NCBI GenBank assembly: GCA_024195585.1
Contig: SWBL01000136.1
Coordinates: forward strand, 1 to 64,000
From: Aureobasidium sp. EXF-3400
Lineage: Eukaryota > Ascomycota > Dothideomycetes > Dothideales > Saccotheciaceae
Length of the DNA: 64,000 nucleotides
Direction of reading: 5' to 3'
The notes beneath the pieces were generated by a model, which saw only the letters and a list, made by a program, of their open reading frames with translations, was not told where the DNA came from and made no database searches. Position numbers and translations under genes: made by a program. This document shows, in pieces, positions 33,690-43,062 of this stretch (the first letter of the stretch is position 1; each line of letters begins with the position of its first letter).

Positions 33690-34286
33690 AAACATGAGAT
33701 AGTCCAATTCCAGAGTCTCGCGCAGGTCTCTCAATGCAACATGCCAGGAGCCATGGTAGTTTGTTCGCACAGGAATGTAGATCTGGAGCCTCAGACCTGC
33801 GAGGGTCCCCTTACAATCTTTTGACTGGTTGACCAACTCAGATGCTAGACCCGATAGCCAGCCCCAGTTCTAGGTGTTGGAGGCCTTTCAGCTTAATCTG
33901 TTTCAGAAGCGCGTCGATAGGGATGGAGTTTCGAGCATATAGCTGACCGTTTGACAAGCACAAATACTCGAGACGAGGTGCTAAATCATTGATGATATCG
34001 CAGACACCGTCCCGAATCTCTGGCTCAGCGAACAGCGGCGCTGTGTTTCAATTCACGATACCGAAATGTACATCGAGGGATACCAGATTCTGGATGTTTT
34101 TTGTCAAACTGGTAGATGCGCTGGTTTTCCTATACTCCGGGTTGGCCTCCTGCGCAATCAAAAAACCGCCGTCATAAGTTTCTAGACTCCTGTTACCGGA
34201 TGAGTTGGACAAATGCGAGGGCGGCGCATATGCGAATCTATCGCACATAACAGTTCAAGCGCTCACTCCGTGAAATTTGCCCCAAC

Positions 34287-34307
34287 CAGTGCTAAACCTG
34301 GATGGAG
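34287..34307 (+). repeat. Left terminal inverted repeat of the MITE
   Basis: Starts CAGTGCTAAACC; pairs with 34839-34859 with two mismatches in 21 bases. Confidence 0.8.
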
Positions 34308-34838
34308 TGGAGCTCCACTCCATGGAGTTTTGGAGCTCCACAACTCTATGGATTGTTTTGGATATCCATGGGAACTCCAGGTGGAGTTGTTAGAGCTCCA
34401 TAGCTTAGAGAGAGTTGTCCTGTTAGTTCACACGTCAAAGTACTAAAGCTTTATCATAACAATTAGGAAAACCTTTACCATACGATAATATCTTGTTTTA
34501 CAATTAAATCCTCTGAAACTTATTACTAAATAGCATGGATAGCTTAGATAATAGTTATATATCTGAGACTAAGATAAAACACTATAGTTAGAGACAGCAA
34601 AGGTTGTTTTTTGGAGATGGGAATGATAAAATAGGATTGCTAGTATAGTAACTAAGCTTAGCCTACTAAGAATAGTCTAGATAGGCATAGTTAAACCTCT
34701 TAGCAACTACTATACCTATTAAGAATATCTACAAAGCTCTAAACAGCTCCTGTTTGGAGCTCCAATATCTATGGAGTTGAGTCCTCCTTCCAATCTACAT
34801 GGATATTGTGGATAATCCATACGGAACTCCAGTTGGAG

Positions 34839-34859
34839 CTCCATCCAGTTTCAGCACTG
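34839..34859 (-). repeat. Right terminal inverted repeat of the MITE
   Basis: Reads CTCCATCCAGTTTCAGCACTG on the plus strand up to 34859, followed directly by the target duplication. Confidence 0.78.
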
Positions 34860-35040
34860 ACCCCAACATATTCGAGGAGCGTGTAGTAGGCAAAATATGG
34901 AGCCTGCTGAGGTACTGCTTGCCGAGCGTCTCTAGCATAGTGTCATCCCAACGCTTGTTAACGCTACGAAGATTCTTGACGTCCTCTCTCGACAAGTGCG
35001 ATGCAATGTGTAATGCAATTTCGACTGGAAGGGTGCTGAG

Positions 35041-35741
35041 TTATGGCCGCTTGATTTCTGGTGTATTTGCTGCATCACCACTCGTGGAGAGGAAAGAACC
35101 CATGTTTGAAGGAAGGCAGTCGGTCCGGAGAGCCTTAAACGCTCGTCGAGATACAAAAGCGATGTAAGAGGATCATCATCGAGTTGATGAAGGAAGAGAT
35201 CGCACTCGCGAAGAAACAAATGCAGGCGGTGCCACGTCCATGACGACACTTGATTGTAGAAATGTTGATTAATCAGGCTGCTGCGACCCTTCAGTGCCTC
35301 CTTGCATGCATTGATGAGGCGGAAAGAGGCAGGTGCAGTCGTGCACCTCCACATTCGCCCGCACTTTGTCCGATAGATGCCGCCACCGACCAACCATCAA
35401 ATTCAGGGCTCTTCGTCAATCAGAAAAGCCGGGGTATGGAGAATCATGTGTTGCGATATACCAATACATACAAGCAACGATACAGACAACCAGTCTAGAA
35501 AAGAGCAAAGATACATTGAGAGTTTGCTGGAAGAAAGGAGAAACGTGTTTCCCATGCATACATGCGTACAATGCTGCTAATGCAAGAACAAGACCACTTC
35601 TTTTGTGCAATACCCAAAAGAAAAGAAGAAGAAAAGAAGGAAAGTAGGTTAGACATGAAAGAGAAAAAGAGAAACAAGAACACCCCGCGCTATTCACGAC
35701 ATCCCAACATGATACTTGTACTCCAGAATCAGAAGCATCTC
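35041..35741. other. Intergenic region between the F-box-like island and the kelch gene
   Basis: A minus frame (35393-35050) contains a protein-like stretch (HRLHLFLRECDLFLHQLDDD, LYLDERLRLSGPTAFLQTW) that may be a relic of another gene; no match is recognised. The remainder includes a purine-rich tract (about 35590-35680). Confidence 0.4.
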
Positions 35742-38645
35742 CTAGTTCTGTCCAATGTCCACCCAACTGATATCACTAGCTTGTGTCTTTCTGGTTGCAT
35801 CGCCGTTGTTGTTGTTGTTATTGTCCATCTGCCGCTTTATCTCTCTCTCGGCTTGGAGGCGTTGTCTAAACGCTTCCTCGCGGTCCCGTTGTGACATGGC
35901 CTCAGTGGCAGAGGGCCAGATTGTTGCAGATGAGTCTCTGTTCTCGTCGGGGTTGTGGATGCCGAGACCAGCTTGTGGGGGTTTGGGTGCTTCGCGGTCG
36001 GGTGTGAAGCGGAGGGCAGCAAGAGTACCAGGGTGGAGGGCACCAAGCTTGCGGGCCGAGCCAGCGAGAGCAGGGTTAGGACGGTCATGCATGGCGCGTG
36101 TGCCGCTGCCAGGGAAGAAACCACCACCACTGTTACCGCGTGCGGCGGGACCAGGAATGGCAACTGCAGCTGGAGGACTCAGAGCGCGGCCGAGGGCAGC
36201 AGGGGCTTCGAATCCGTGCATGCGGCTATCACGATCTACGTCTGCGGTGTAGGTACTTGATGGTGGGCGAGGGAAGGCAGAGGCAGAAACAGCGGGTGAG
36301 GGAGGGATGTGTACTTCATTCACTGCGGGAGAGTTTGGTGCTTTCCTGTTTACAGCTTGGGCGGTATTTGTTGCGTGAGCGGTCGCGATTGTCGCGTCCC
36401 CATGAACAGGTGTCCATTCATCACCGTGTGAGAAGAACTGTGACGAGGCTACACTGCTGGAAGAGTGACGTCTTGAAGATGCGAACGACTCGCGGGCTCC
36501 TTCAAGATAGCCCTGGCTTTCAAGGCTCTGACCTGTGTGGAAGTCGGCACGTTGACCCTCAACCATGTCGAAGCTGGCACCTCTAGCAGAGAAATCCTCA
36601 ACGCTATGGCTGAAGCTAGGTCTGCCCATGCCTACAGCTGACAGGCGGTGATGTTGGGCGTCCGCAGGATGCAAGTGCCCCTTAGGCTCCACATCGAGAG
36701 GTGCCACCATAGCAGAAGGGTTACGAAGCGATGGTGTGTAGTCAGAAACACTCAGATTAGGAGATGCAGTGTGCGATGTACCCACACTCGGTGAACTCTG
36801 TGCAGCAGGGTCGTATGCGCCACCGTCGTTCGGGTTTGCAAAGTATCTTGACCAGCCTGAGCTGCGCTTTGTCTGCATGTCTTCATCTCTGTTCTGGTTC
36901 TGCACAACTCTGAGAGATGACATTACAGGTGGAGGACCACGAGCAGAAGCCAGCCTGGGTGTCTGGCCATCCAAAGACTCCATTTCCATGTGATCATCGA
37001 AGCTTCCCGGGCTTGTGGGTGATCGTACCAGCTTGGTGGTGCTCTCGAAACTGCCCTTCTCGCCATCACCTCTGCTGTGCTTGTTCCCATACTTGCCGGA
37101 GATGATGGCCAATGAGCTTGATGAATCATTTGCCTGGTGGTGGTATGCAGACTTCGGAGGTTGCAAGTCGGCGTACGGGTTGGTGCTGCTGTTCACAGGT
37201 GTCTTCTCAGATGCACTGTACTTGCTGAAACGTTGGCTGAAACGATCGGCTCCAAGTTTTCCAGCCAGGATAGCGAACGAGCTGCGAGGGTCGTATCCAC
37301 CAATGACGGGTTTGGGCAACTGTGGTGGAGCGTCGCTCACTGGGCCACCAGCTTCCTTCATGAAAGAAGCACCTCTGTCTTGGAAGCTCATTCTATCCGC
37401 CTTCTCATCGCTACCCTGAGTCTTTCTCTTTTGTTGCTTGCGACGTCTTACAAGAAGAAGTGCGATGACCAGTACCGCGAGCAGACCAAGCAGAAGACCC
37501 AATGTGATACCGAGGACCTTTCGTGTGTGGGCACCGGAATCGTCGTGGTCTTTCGATTTTGCGGCAGCGGATGATGTCGCTAAGGGATGCGCACTAGTCG
37601 AAGTAGGAAGGGCAGATGAGCTTGAGGCTGACGTTGTGGTCAAAGGAACCTGATTACCACCGAACAAGACCTCATTGTCGACCCATGAGTTGCTAGTCTG
37701 ATTGAAGACGTTCACAGGGGTGTCATCATTTCCTCCACTGATGACAGCAAGAGTACCTTGGTCGTTTTGTGCGACTGAGTAATCCGATCTCTTTACCGAT
37801 GGCGCTGAACTGCCGTTGTACGTCGGCCAGTCGTCAAGAGTCAAGTCGCGCTTGCTTTTACTCGAGGATGATTGGCTAGTCTCATTACCAATTGTCTGGC
37901 CAGTGCTTGCGGGTTGACCATTGGCATCCAACAACACAAGCTGTGTGATCTCATTTGGTGTAGCGTTTGCATCGTAAACAGTGAGAACTTTGCTACCATC
38001 GCTACCACTGACCAATGCGCCCCTTGCTCCATCTGGCAATGCTGAGGTAAGGTTAGTGTCCAGCCTAGTCCAACTGCTACTTGTGCTGAATGTCCAGATG
38101 GCAGTGTTAGTTTGAGAGCCTCCCAAGAGAACGGCGGAACTGTCGTCCCACGGTAACAGGATGGGATCAGAGACGGTCGGGGCTTCAGATGTGAATGATT
38201 CAATGTTGAAAGGTTGTTCGGTTGAAATGACAAAGGTTTGTGACGATAGCTCAACACCAGTTCGTGAACCAGCATATACGAGAATGGACGAAGAATCATT
38301 CAAGTATGCTACACCATGACTCGTACGTCCTTTCATATCTTCTGTAGGTAGGTCGAGTGTCTCCCAAGACTTGTTCGAAAAAGTATAACGCTGTAATCCT
38401 CCATATGAGTCGTCGTCTGATGTGCCGCCGACTACGTATAGTGCCGCTTGTGACTCGTCTCCATTAGGTACTGCACGAAGGCATGAGTGGCCAGTGACGG
38501 CTTTGCCCATATCCATTGAGGTCCATGTGGCATTCTCGACGAGCGGCAGAGCCTGGAACGAGTCGGGCGACAGGACATATAGAATGTTGTTGTCGACAAC
38601 GGAGCAGTGCCCTGAAAGAGCCTTCTGGGGTAGCGGAGCTGCCAT
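35742..38645 (-). CDS. Kelch-like single-pass membrane protein, conserved neighbour of CLF1 (967 aa)
   Basis: One exon. The first ~310 residues contain kelch-like blades (ALYVVGGTSDDDSYGGLQRY, VAYLNDSSSILVYAGSRTG, SSAVLLGGSQTNTAIWTF, GTLAVISGGNDD) with many N-glycosylation sequons. A Ser/Thr-rich stalk leads to one membrane segment (VLGITLGLLLGLLAVLVIALLLVRRRK, about 378-404), then a ~560-residue Ser/Pro-rich cytosolic tail. There is no N-terminal signal peptide, as I recall for fungal orthologs, so the helix probably acts as signal anchor. In other Pezizomycotina this protein is often mislabelled as Clf1, apparently from adjacency; here the true CLF1 lies next to it. A surface-sensor or cell-wall-linked role is plausible but unproven. 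Confidence 0.8.
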   Translation of the reverse strand: MAAPLPQKALSGHCSVVDNNILYVLSPDSFQALPLVENATWTSMDMGKAVTGHSCLRAVPNGDESQAALYVVGGTSDDDSYGGLQRYTFSNKSWETLDLPTEDMKGRTSHGVAYLNDSSSILVYAGSRTGVELSSQTFVISTEQPFNIESFTSEAPTVSDPILLPWDDSSAVLLGGSQTNTAIWTFSTSSSWTRLDTNLTSALPDGARGALVSGSDGSKVLTVYDANATPNEITQLVLLDANGQPASTGQTIGNETSQSSSSKSKRDLTLDDWPTYNGSSAPSVKRSDYSVAQNDQGTLAVISGGNDDTPVNVFNQTSNSWVDNEVLFGGNQVPLTTTSASSSSALPTSTSAHPLATSSAAAKSKDHDDSGAHTRKVLGITLGLLLGLLAVLVIALLLVRRRKQQKRKTQGSDEKADRMSFQDRGASFMKEAGGPVSDAPPQLPKPVIGGYDPRSSFAILAGKLGADRFSQRFSKYSASEKTPVNSSTNPYADLQPPKSAYHHQANDSSSSLAIISGKYGNKHSRGDGEKGSFESTTKLVRSPTSPGSFDDHMEMESLDGQTPRLASARGPPPVMSSLRVVQNQNRDEDMQTKRSSGWSRYFANPNDGGAYDPAAQSSPSVGTSHTASPNLSVSDYTPSLRNPSAMVAPLDVEPKGHLHPADAQHHRLSAVGMGRPSFSHSVEDFSARGASFDMVEGQRADFHTGQSLESQGYLEGARESFASSRRHSSSSVASSQFFSHGDEWTPVHGDATIATAHATNTAQAVNRKAPNSPAVNEVHIPPSPAVSASAFPRPPSSTYTADVDRDSRMHGFEAPAALGRALSPPAAVAIPGPAARGNSGGGFFPGSGTRAMHDRPNPALAGSARKLGALHPGTLAALRFTPDREAPKPPQAGLGIHNPDENRDSSATIWPSATEAMSQRDREEAFRQRLQAEREIKRQMDNNNNNNGDATRKTQASDISWVDIGQN

Positions 38646-40621
38646 ATCGAAGGGTCGGAAGGTATTATGATATTAATGCGAGGGTATGGTTATTTCTGTG
38701 GGCGGGTGGGTTGGAATGAACGAAAGATCATGCGCTGGGAAGTGGTGAACAATCACAGAAGCATCATGCGGCGGTTAACGAAGGTGGCGGATAGTCTGTC
38801 GTATCCGAATAACGAGCGTAAAGGACTGGGTGTAGAAAAGAGCGACGTGTCGGAGGTGTGCGATTTCCAAGGAAAGGGGATAAGGCACGACAACAGCGAC
38901 GTTTGTTGGTTAAAGCGATCGGATCAACGACGAAGGCGACAGAACGTAAGAGTCGTCAAGACTTCAATCCAGGAACCAGGGATTCTCTCCAAGCAAGTCG
39001 ACCACACAGGCAAGAGGTGGGTGTGAGGTAGAAGGAGAGAGATTGTGATGATTCGTCTTGTCAAAACACGCCAGGGGTGCTTGAGGTTGATGATTAGGTG
39101 AACCGGTCTGCGGGAATGGTCGTTGAAAAGAAACGGTCGCCGATAAAAGATGCGAACCGACAGAGGGGAGTGCTGACTGAGTCGATCGACAGTGCTGCTG
39201 AAAGAGTGACTTGTGCGTGGTGAGACACGAGCGAGAGTGTGCTGACGAGGACCAAGGCAAGCGACGACAGGCAAAAGACAAAAAGAGAAGACCAGCCAAT
39301 GACTAAACCAGGCACAAGAGGGAGAAAGCAAACGAAGGGAAGGGAGAGGCTTGTGAGGCCGTTGGTTGGCCGTTTGGTCGCGCAAAGCAGCACGTAGGAG
39401 AGAGTCAGGAGGTGCCCAAGAATCAGACTTGCAAAAGCGCACCCCCGTCTCTTCACGCCACGGCATTCAATTCATCCATAGATTGCGCCCCGATCCATTA
39501 TTCGACAGATGCATTGACCAGCGCCATCGCTCACTCCAATCCAGCGCTTCTATTTTCTGCCCTCTGCCATAAGATACAAGAAGAGAGGTGAGCCGGATGC
39601 TTTCGTCCTCGACTCCACTTCGAAACCCCCGACTCGCACATGGTCCAGAACTCTAAAAGCCAGTACACCACCCATGCCATTCCACCTCCACCACAACAGC
39701 ATTCCCACAGGACAACAATGTCTTTGTCCATTGACTCCAACCCATCGACAGTGCTGACTGCCTACCATCATCATGCGTAAGAAGTATGCAAAAGGGTCGC
39801 AGAAAAGGCCAGGGCTCTTCCCTCGTGCGCTTTGTATGCATTGTAGATCCCCGTTCGCTTCCCCCTTCGCGAAAAACCCAAAAGGCGTCCGAGCGTTTAC
39901 CCCTTGCACAGCGGGCACCTTTCCTGTTTCGCTTTGCTGAAACGCTAGTGATGATGGACGGACCCTGACCTCTGCTCTCGACCGTAATTCTGTCATGTCC
40001 GTGGCGTTGTTTAATCACAATCACATCTCGTGGCTCTGTGTACTTACCTTTTCGTCTTCGAGTAGAGATGAACAGCTAAACGCCTGCACCTTTTCCAACA
40101 TATTGGAGAATCTATCGAGAACTGTTTGCGCGATCGACTGACTGCTTATCCTTGAAAGGCCTTGTTTCATGCCAGAACTCTCTTCTCATACGATAGTGTA
40201 CGAACCCGAGGTCTTGTCTGTTCGGTACACCATGAGTATCCGGTTACATGTAGCGTCGCAAGGCTTTAGATAGCCCTGTGTCTGTGCTTGAGCAAAAGGG
40301 AATGGAGATCTGCCAGGCGAGCCGCAAAAGGTCTGTTCTTGATCGGATTTGATCTTCCGTTTTCTCTGTCAGAAAAGAGCTTCCCGAGTCGTACGGCATA
40401 CCCTCGAGTCAAGAGAGAAAGAAGATCACGTATTTGAGTGTCACATGCCGTTATCACGTAAGATGCGGAGGAGATACGACTTCGCAATACTGAAATCATA
40501 GGATGAACGGATGGACGAATGGATGCATACTGCTCGTTCGTTTGCATGTGTCGGATATACAAATAAGAAGGCACATGTAAGCGAGACCATCTGTCTGCGA
40601 CAGCGAAAGCCCTGATGTCTC
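38646..40621. other. Long intergenic region, about 2 kb
   Basis: The region holds the 5' flank of the kelch gene and the 3' flank of CLF1. Several overlapping minus frames between 38924 and 39466 include a hydrophobic one (39456-39094), but none has family support. From 39500 to 40600 nothing beyond random short frames is visible. Confidence 0.45.
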
Positions 40622-42706
40622 TCAAGCATTCGCTTGCTCCTTCTTCCAAGCCTGCGCCATCTGCAACAACTTGGACATCTTGGCTGCACTCTCGTCGTCG
40701 GCTGGGAATACATAGTCCATGTATTCTTCGAACTCGTTTTCGCCCAACTTTCTTCTCTTCTTGACGCGACGTGGCATTTGCTTCTCCACTTTCTCGAGGT
40801 CGGCTGCAGAGCCATGTGTCGTTTCGAAGGATTTCCATGCATTGAGTAAAGCCACGCGCTGGGATGGATTAGTCTTGTTGACATGAGACAAGCTTGGAAC
40901 AAAGTTTAAACTTACCTCTTCCTTGAGATCTTTTTGCTTCATCTCCTCGTATGCTCGTTGGAAGACCTTGCGTGCCCGTAACTTTGCGTTCTCGGAAATC
41001 GGTTTCTCCTCTTCGTCGTCTTCGTCCGCTTCCTCCTCGTCTGGATCCGGCACGTTGATTTCGAAATGTGCGTAACTGATCCATACCTTGACATGGCCTG
41101 TCTTTTCCAACAGGCGCTCGTACAAGGCCCTTGTTCTGTCCCATTCGCCCTCTTCTTCTTCGAAGTCGATGTAGGCCTTCCAGAGCAGTTCTGGCATGTC
41201 AAGGGATGGTTGATCGACAGCCAATTCAAAGATAGCGCGGGTGCGATCAAGATCCTCCAGTCCTCGTTCCAGTTCGGCGAATTTGATCCATGCTTGGCAG
41301 TTTGCCGGGTTCCATTCAATATGTTTCTCATATAGTGTGCGACAACGCATGAATTCGAAAAGTTTGAGTTCGAGTTCGATGTACCCACGGAACAGCTTGT
41401 CCTTCGGACACATGCCAATTGCGATGCCCAACGACTTGCGGGCTGCTTGTAGTTGCATTTGTCTGATCTCAAATTGTGCTTTGAGTAGCCAGAATTTTGC
41501 AAAGGTGAACCTCTTGTGAGGGATGAGCTTTTGACACTCAGCATATACTTGTCTGGCGCGTTCGATGTCCTTGTTTTCCATCTCTTCCCAAAGTGCGTAA
41601 AAGATCCAGATGTATATGTATCGTCGCCAGTGTCGTTTTTCTTGTGTTGGGGGTACTTGAGCGATTGCACGCTCGTAGACGTCTCTTGTGCGCTCCACAT
41701 CACCCAAAGACTCTTCCAATCTCGCATAGTCAATCCATGCGTCGTAGTTCTTTGGGTTCTCCTTGACTTGCTCTTCGTACTGTACTCGTCGCTTGGACAA
41801 AACGACATCCTCGACGCCTTCTTGGTCGCCATATTGCTTCTCGAAAGTTGTGTAGTGCTTGTGGAGGTTGGCGGACTGTGATCGAGGCATCCGATCCAGA
41901 GCGTACTTGTAAATGGCTCTTGCACGCTCGTATTCCTTGAGCTTGGCTTCATAGCGAGCATATGCGATGAAGAGCTTCTCGTCCATGAAGTCCTCGCCCA
42001 TGGTCTCGATGGCCATGCCAAAGACTTCCCTGACATTATCGCTTGTTCCACTCTCTTCCTCGAAACGGGCCCATTTGATCCAGTTTTTAGGTTCGGGGTG
42101 AACGATAGTGAATCTCTCGAAGATTGAGCGAGCGCGGTCGAATTCTCCATATCTCTTCTCCATCTTAATGTAGGCACCCCAAGCGTCCTCACTAGGCTCC
42201 CAGCTCATCCACCTCTCAAAGACCTGGCGGGTACCGGGAATGTTGCCGAGGGTTTCCTCCATGTAGACGTACTTGTACCATAGCTTGTCAATTCTGGGCA
42301 GGATTGTGACGGCTCGGTCGAGCAAGTTTCTGGCATGATTGATGTTTCTCGTCTTCATCTCGGCTTCAATGTAGCGCAGCCATAGAGGGACATTGGTAGG
42401 CTCCACATCGAGGGCACGTTCAAAGACGGATCTCGCACGGCGGTATTCCTTCTGTTCGAGTTCCCAGGCGGCATAGCGCATCCAGTTGCCCATGTTGAGG
42501 CGATTGCGGCGGACATAGTCTTCGAACTCCTTGCGCTTGCGGCCCTGGTATTCATGAAGTTCTTCCAAGTCGGCAAAGCGCTGAGTAGGGGCTTGGAGAC
42601 CAGGTTCCTGACGGTCGACAGCCTCGCGCAAGAGTTGTTCGGCACTGATCTGGATGGGCGCAGCGGCCTTGTTCTTGACCCTCGGGGGCCCACGCGACGA
42701 CTCCAT
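40622..42706 (-). CDS. CLF1: Pre-mRNA-splicing factor Clf1 (crooked neck-like, Syf3)
   Basis: Exons 42706-40916 and 40858-40622 flank a 57-nt intron (GTAAGT...ATCCCAG, with GACTAAT branch) and give 675 aa, the usual Clf1 length. Tandem HAT repeats fill the protein, for example [40 protein letters not shown] and [20 protein letters not shown]. The C-terminus has a basic patch ([20 protein letters not shown]). Clf1 is a scaffold of the Prp19/NineTeen complex that helps tri-snRNP join the assembling spliceosome. The intron is a multiple of three without stop codons, so the unspliced frame stays open (694 aa). It is divergent from PRP31 with 356 bp between starts. Confidence 0.95.
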   Translation of the reverse strand: MESSRGPPRVKNKAAAPIQISAEQLLREAVDRQEPGLQAPTQRFADLEELHEYQGRKRKEFEDYVRRNRLNMGNWMRYAAWELEQKEYRRARSVFERALDVEPTNVPLWLRYIEAEMKTRNINHARNLLDRAVTILPRIDKLWYKYVYMEETLGNIPGTRQVFERWMSWEPSEDAWGAYIKMEKRYGEFDRARSIFERFTIVHPEPKNWIKWARFEEESGTSDNVREVFGMAIETMGEDFMDEKLFIAYARYEAKLKEYERARAIYKYALDRMPRSQSANLHKHYTTFEKQYGDQEGVEDVVLSKRRVQYEEQVKENPKNYDAWIDYARLEESLGDVERTRDVYERAIAQVPPTQEKRHWRRYIYIWIFYALWEEMENKDIERARQVYAECQKLIPHKRFTFAKFWLLKAQFEIRQMQLQAARKSLGIAIGMCPKDKLFRGYIELELKLFEFMRCRTLYEKHIEWNPANCQAWIKFAELERGLEDLDRTRAIFELAVDQPSLDMPELLWKAYIDFEEEEGEWDRTRALYERLLEKTGHVKVWISYAHFEINVPDPDEEEADEDDEEEKPISENAKLRARKVFQRAYEEMKQKDLKEEVSLNFVPSLSHVNKTNPSQRVALLNAWKSFETTHGSAADLEKVEKQMPRRVKKRRKLGENEFEEYMDYVFPADDESAAKMSKLLQMAQAWKKEQANA

Positions 42707-43062
42707 GATGGCAAACGGAGCGAGATGATACGGCTTTGGACGAGGGCGATGAAGAGAAGCAGGGTCGAAGGCACGACAGGTCGGCCTGTGGTGGTGTGAA
42801 CGAAGACCAAAAGTTGGATGTAGGCCAGATTCCAGAGATGGCAGGAAGCTTGAGACGATGATGGAATTTGCCGACCAGCGTCACTTTGCATGTGAATCAG
42901 CGACTGCCTGCACTTTCTTCTGGCCACAACCACTTTCACCATCAACAGCTCAGAGACGGCAATTGCGCATCACAGGAAGGCGCCTAGCAGCACAACTTTC
43001 GAATACCAAATATCGAGCACGCGACATCTACATTCCATCGATCCGAGCAACACATCTTCAAC
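42707..43062. promoter_or_regulatory. Bidirectional promoter of CLF1 and PRP31
   Basis: The 356-bp region lies between two divergent start codons of spliceosome genes. I see no TATA box of good quality on either side, which fits housekeeping expression. Transcription-factor sites were not identified. Confidence 0.6.

Larger units (their letters stand above)
34287..34859. mobile_element. hAT-like MITE (non-autonomous, 573 bp)
   Basis: The ends are inverted repeats: left CAGTGCTAAACCTGGATGG and right (reverse complement) CAGTGCTGAAACTGGATGG, agreeing at 19 of the first 21 bases. The flanks are 8-bp direct repeats, GCCCCAAC at 34279-34286 and ACCCCAAC at 34860-34867 (7 of 8 identical). CAGTG termini with 8-bp duplications are diagnostic of the hAT superfamily. 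Subterminal GGAGCTCCA palindromes recur on both sides and the core is very AT-rich without an ORF, so it depends on a transposase elsewhere. It interrupts F-box-like paralog 4 exactly between homologous segments. Confidence 0.8.
33690..35040 (-). pseudogene. F-box-like paralog 4, split by a MITE
   Basis: Right of the insertion (35040-34868, minus) the F-box is intact in sequence (LSTLPVEIALHIASHLSRED, LRSVNKRWDDTMLETLGKQ) but its ATG position reads ATA and the preceding codon is TAA. At NMLG the frame enters a 573-bp MITE. Left of the MITE (from 34278 down) the frame resumes as QISRSERLNCYVR, matching the AQIAKSGRVGRYV of paralog 3, then hits TAG; decayed pieces follow (LEYLCLSNGQLYARNSIPID at ~33950-33880; RLQIYIPVRTNYHGSWH at ~33790-33740). 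It is a pseudogene independent of the insertion. Confidence 0.75.

Noticed and set aside
34932..35393. 153-codon minus frame overlapping F-box-like copy 4
   Set aside because: The F-box lies in another frame; only its upstream half looks protein-like and no homolog is recognised.
39094..39456. Hydrophobic minus-strand frame upstream of the kelch gene, possibly a signal-peptide exon
   Set aside because: No splice pair joins it in frame to the kelch ORF, and orthologs as I recall start directly with the kelch region.
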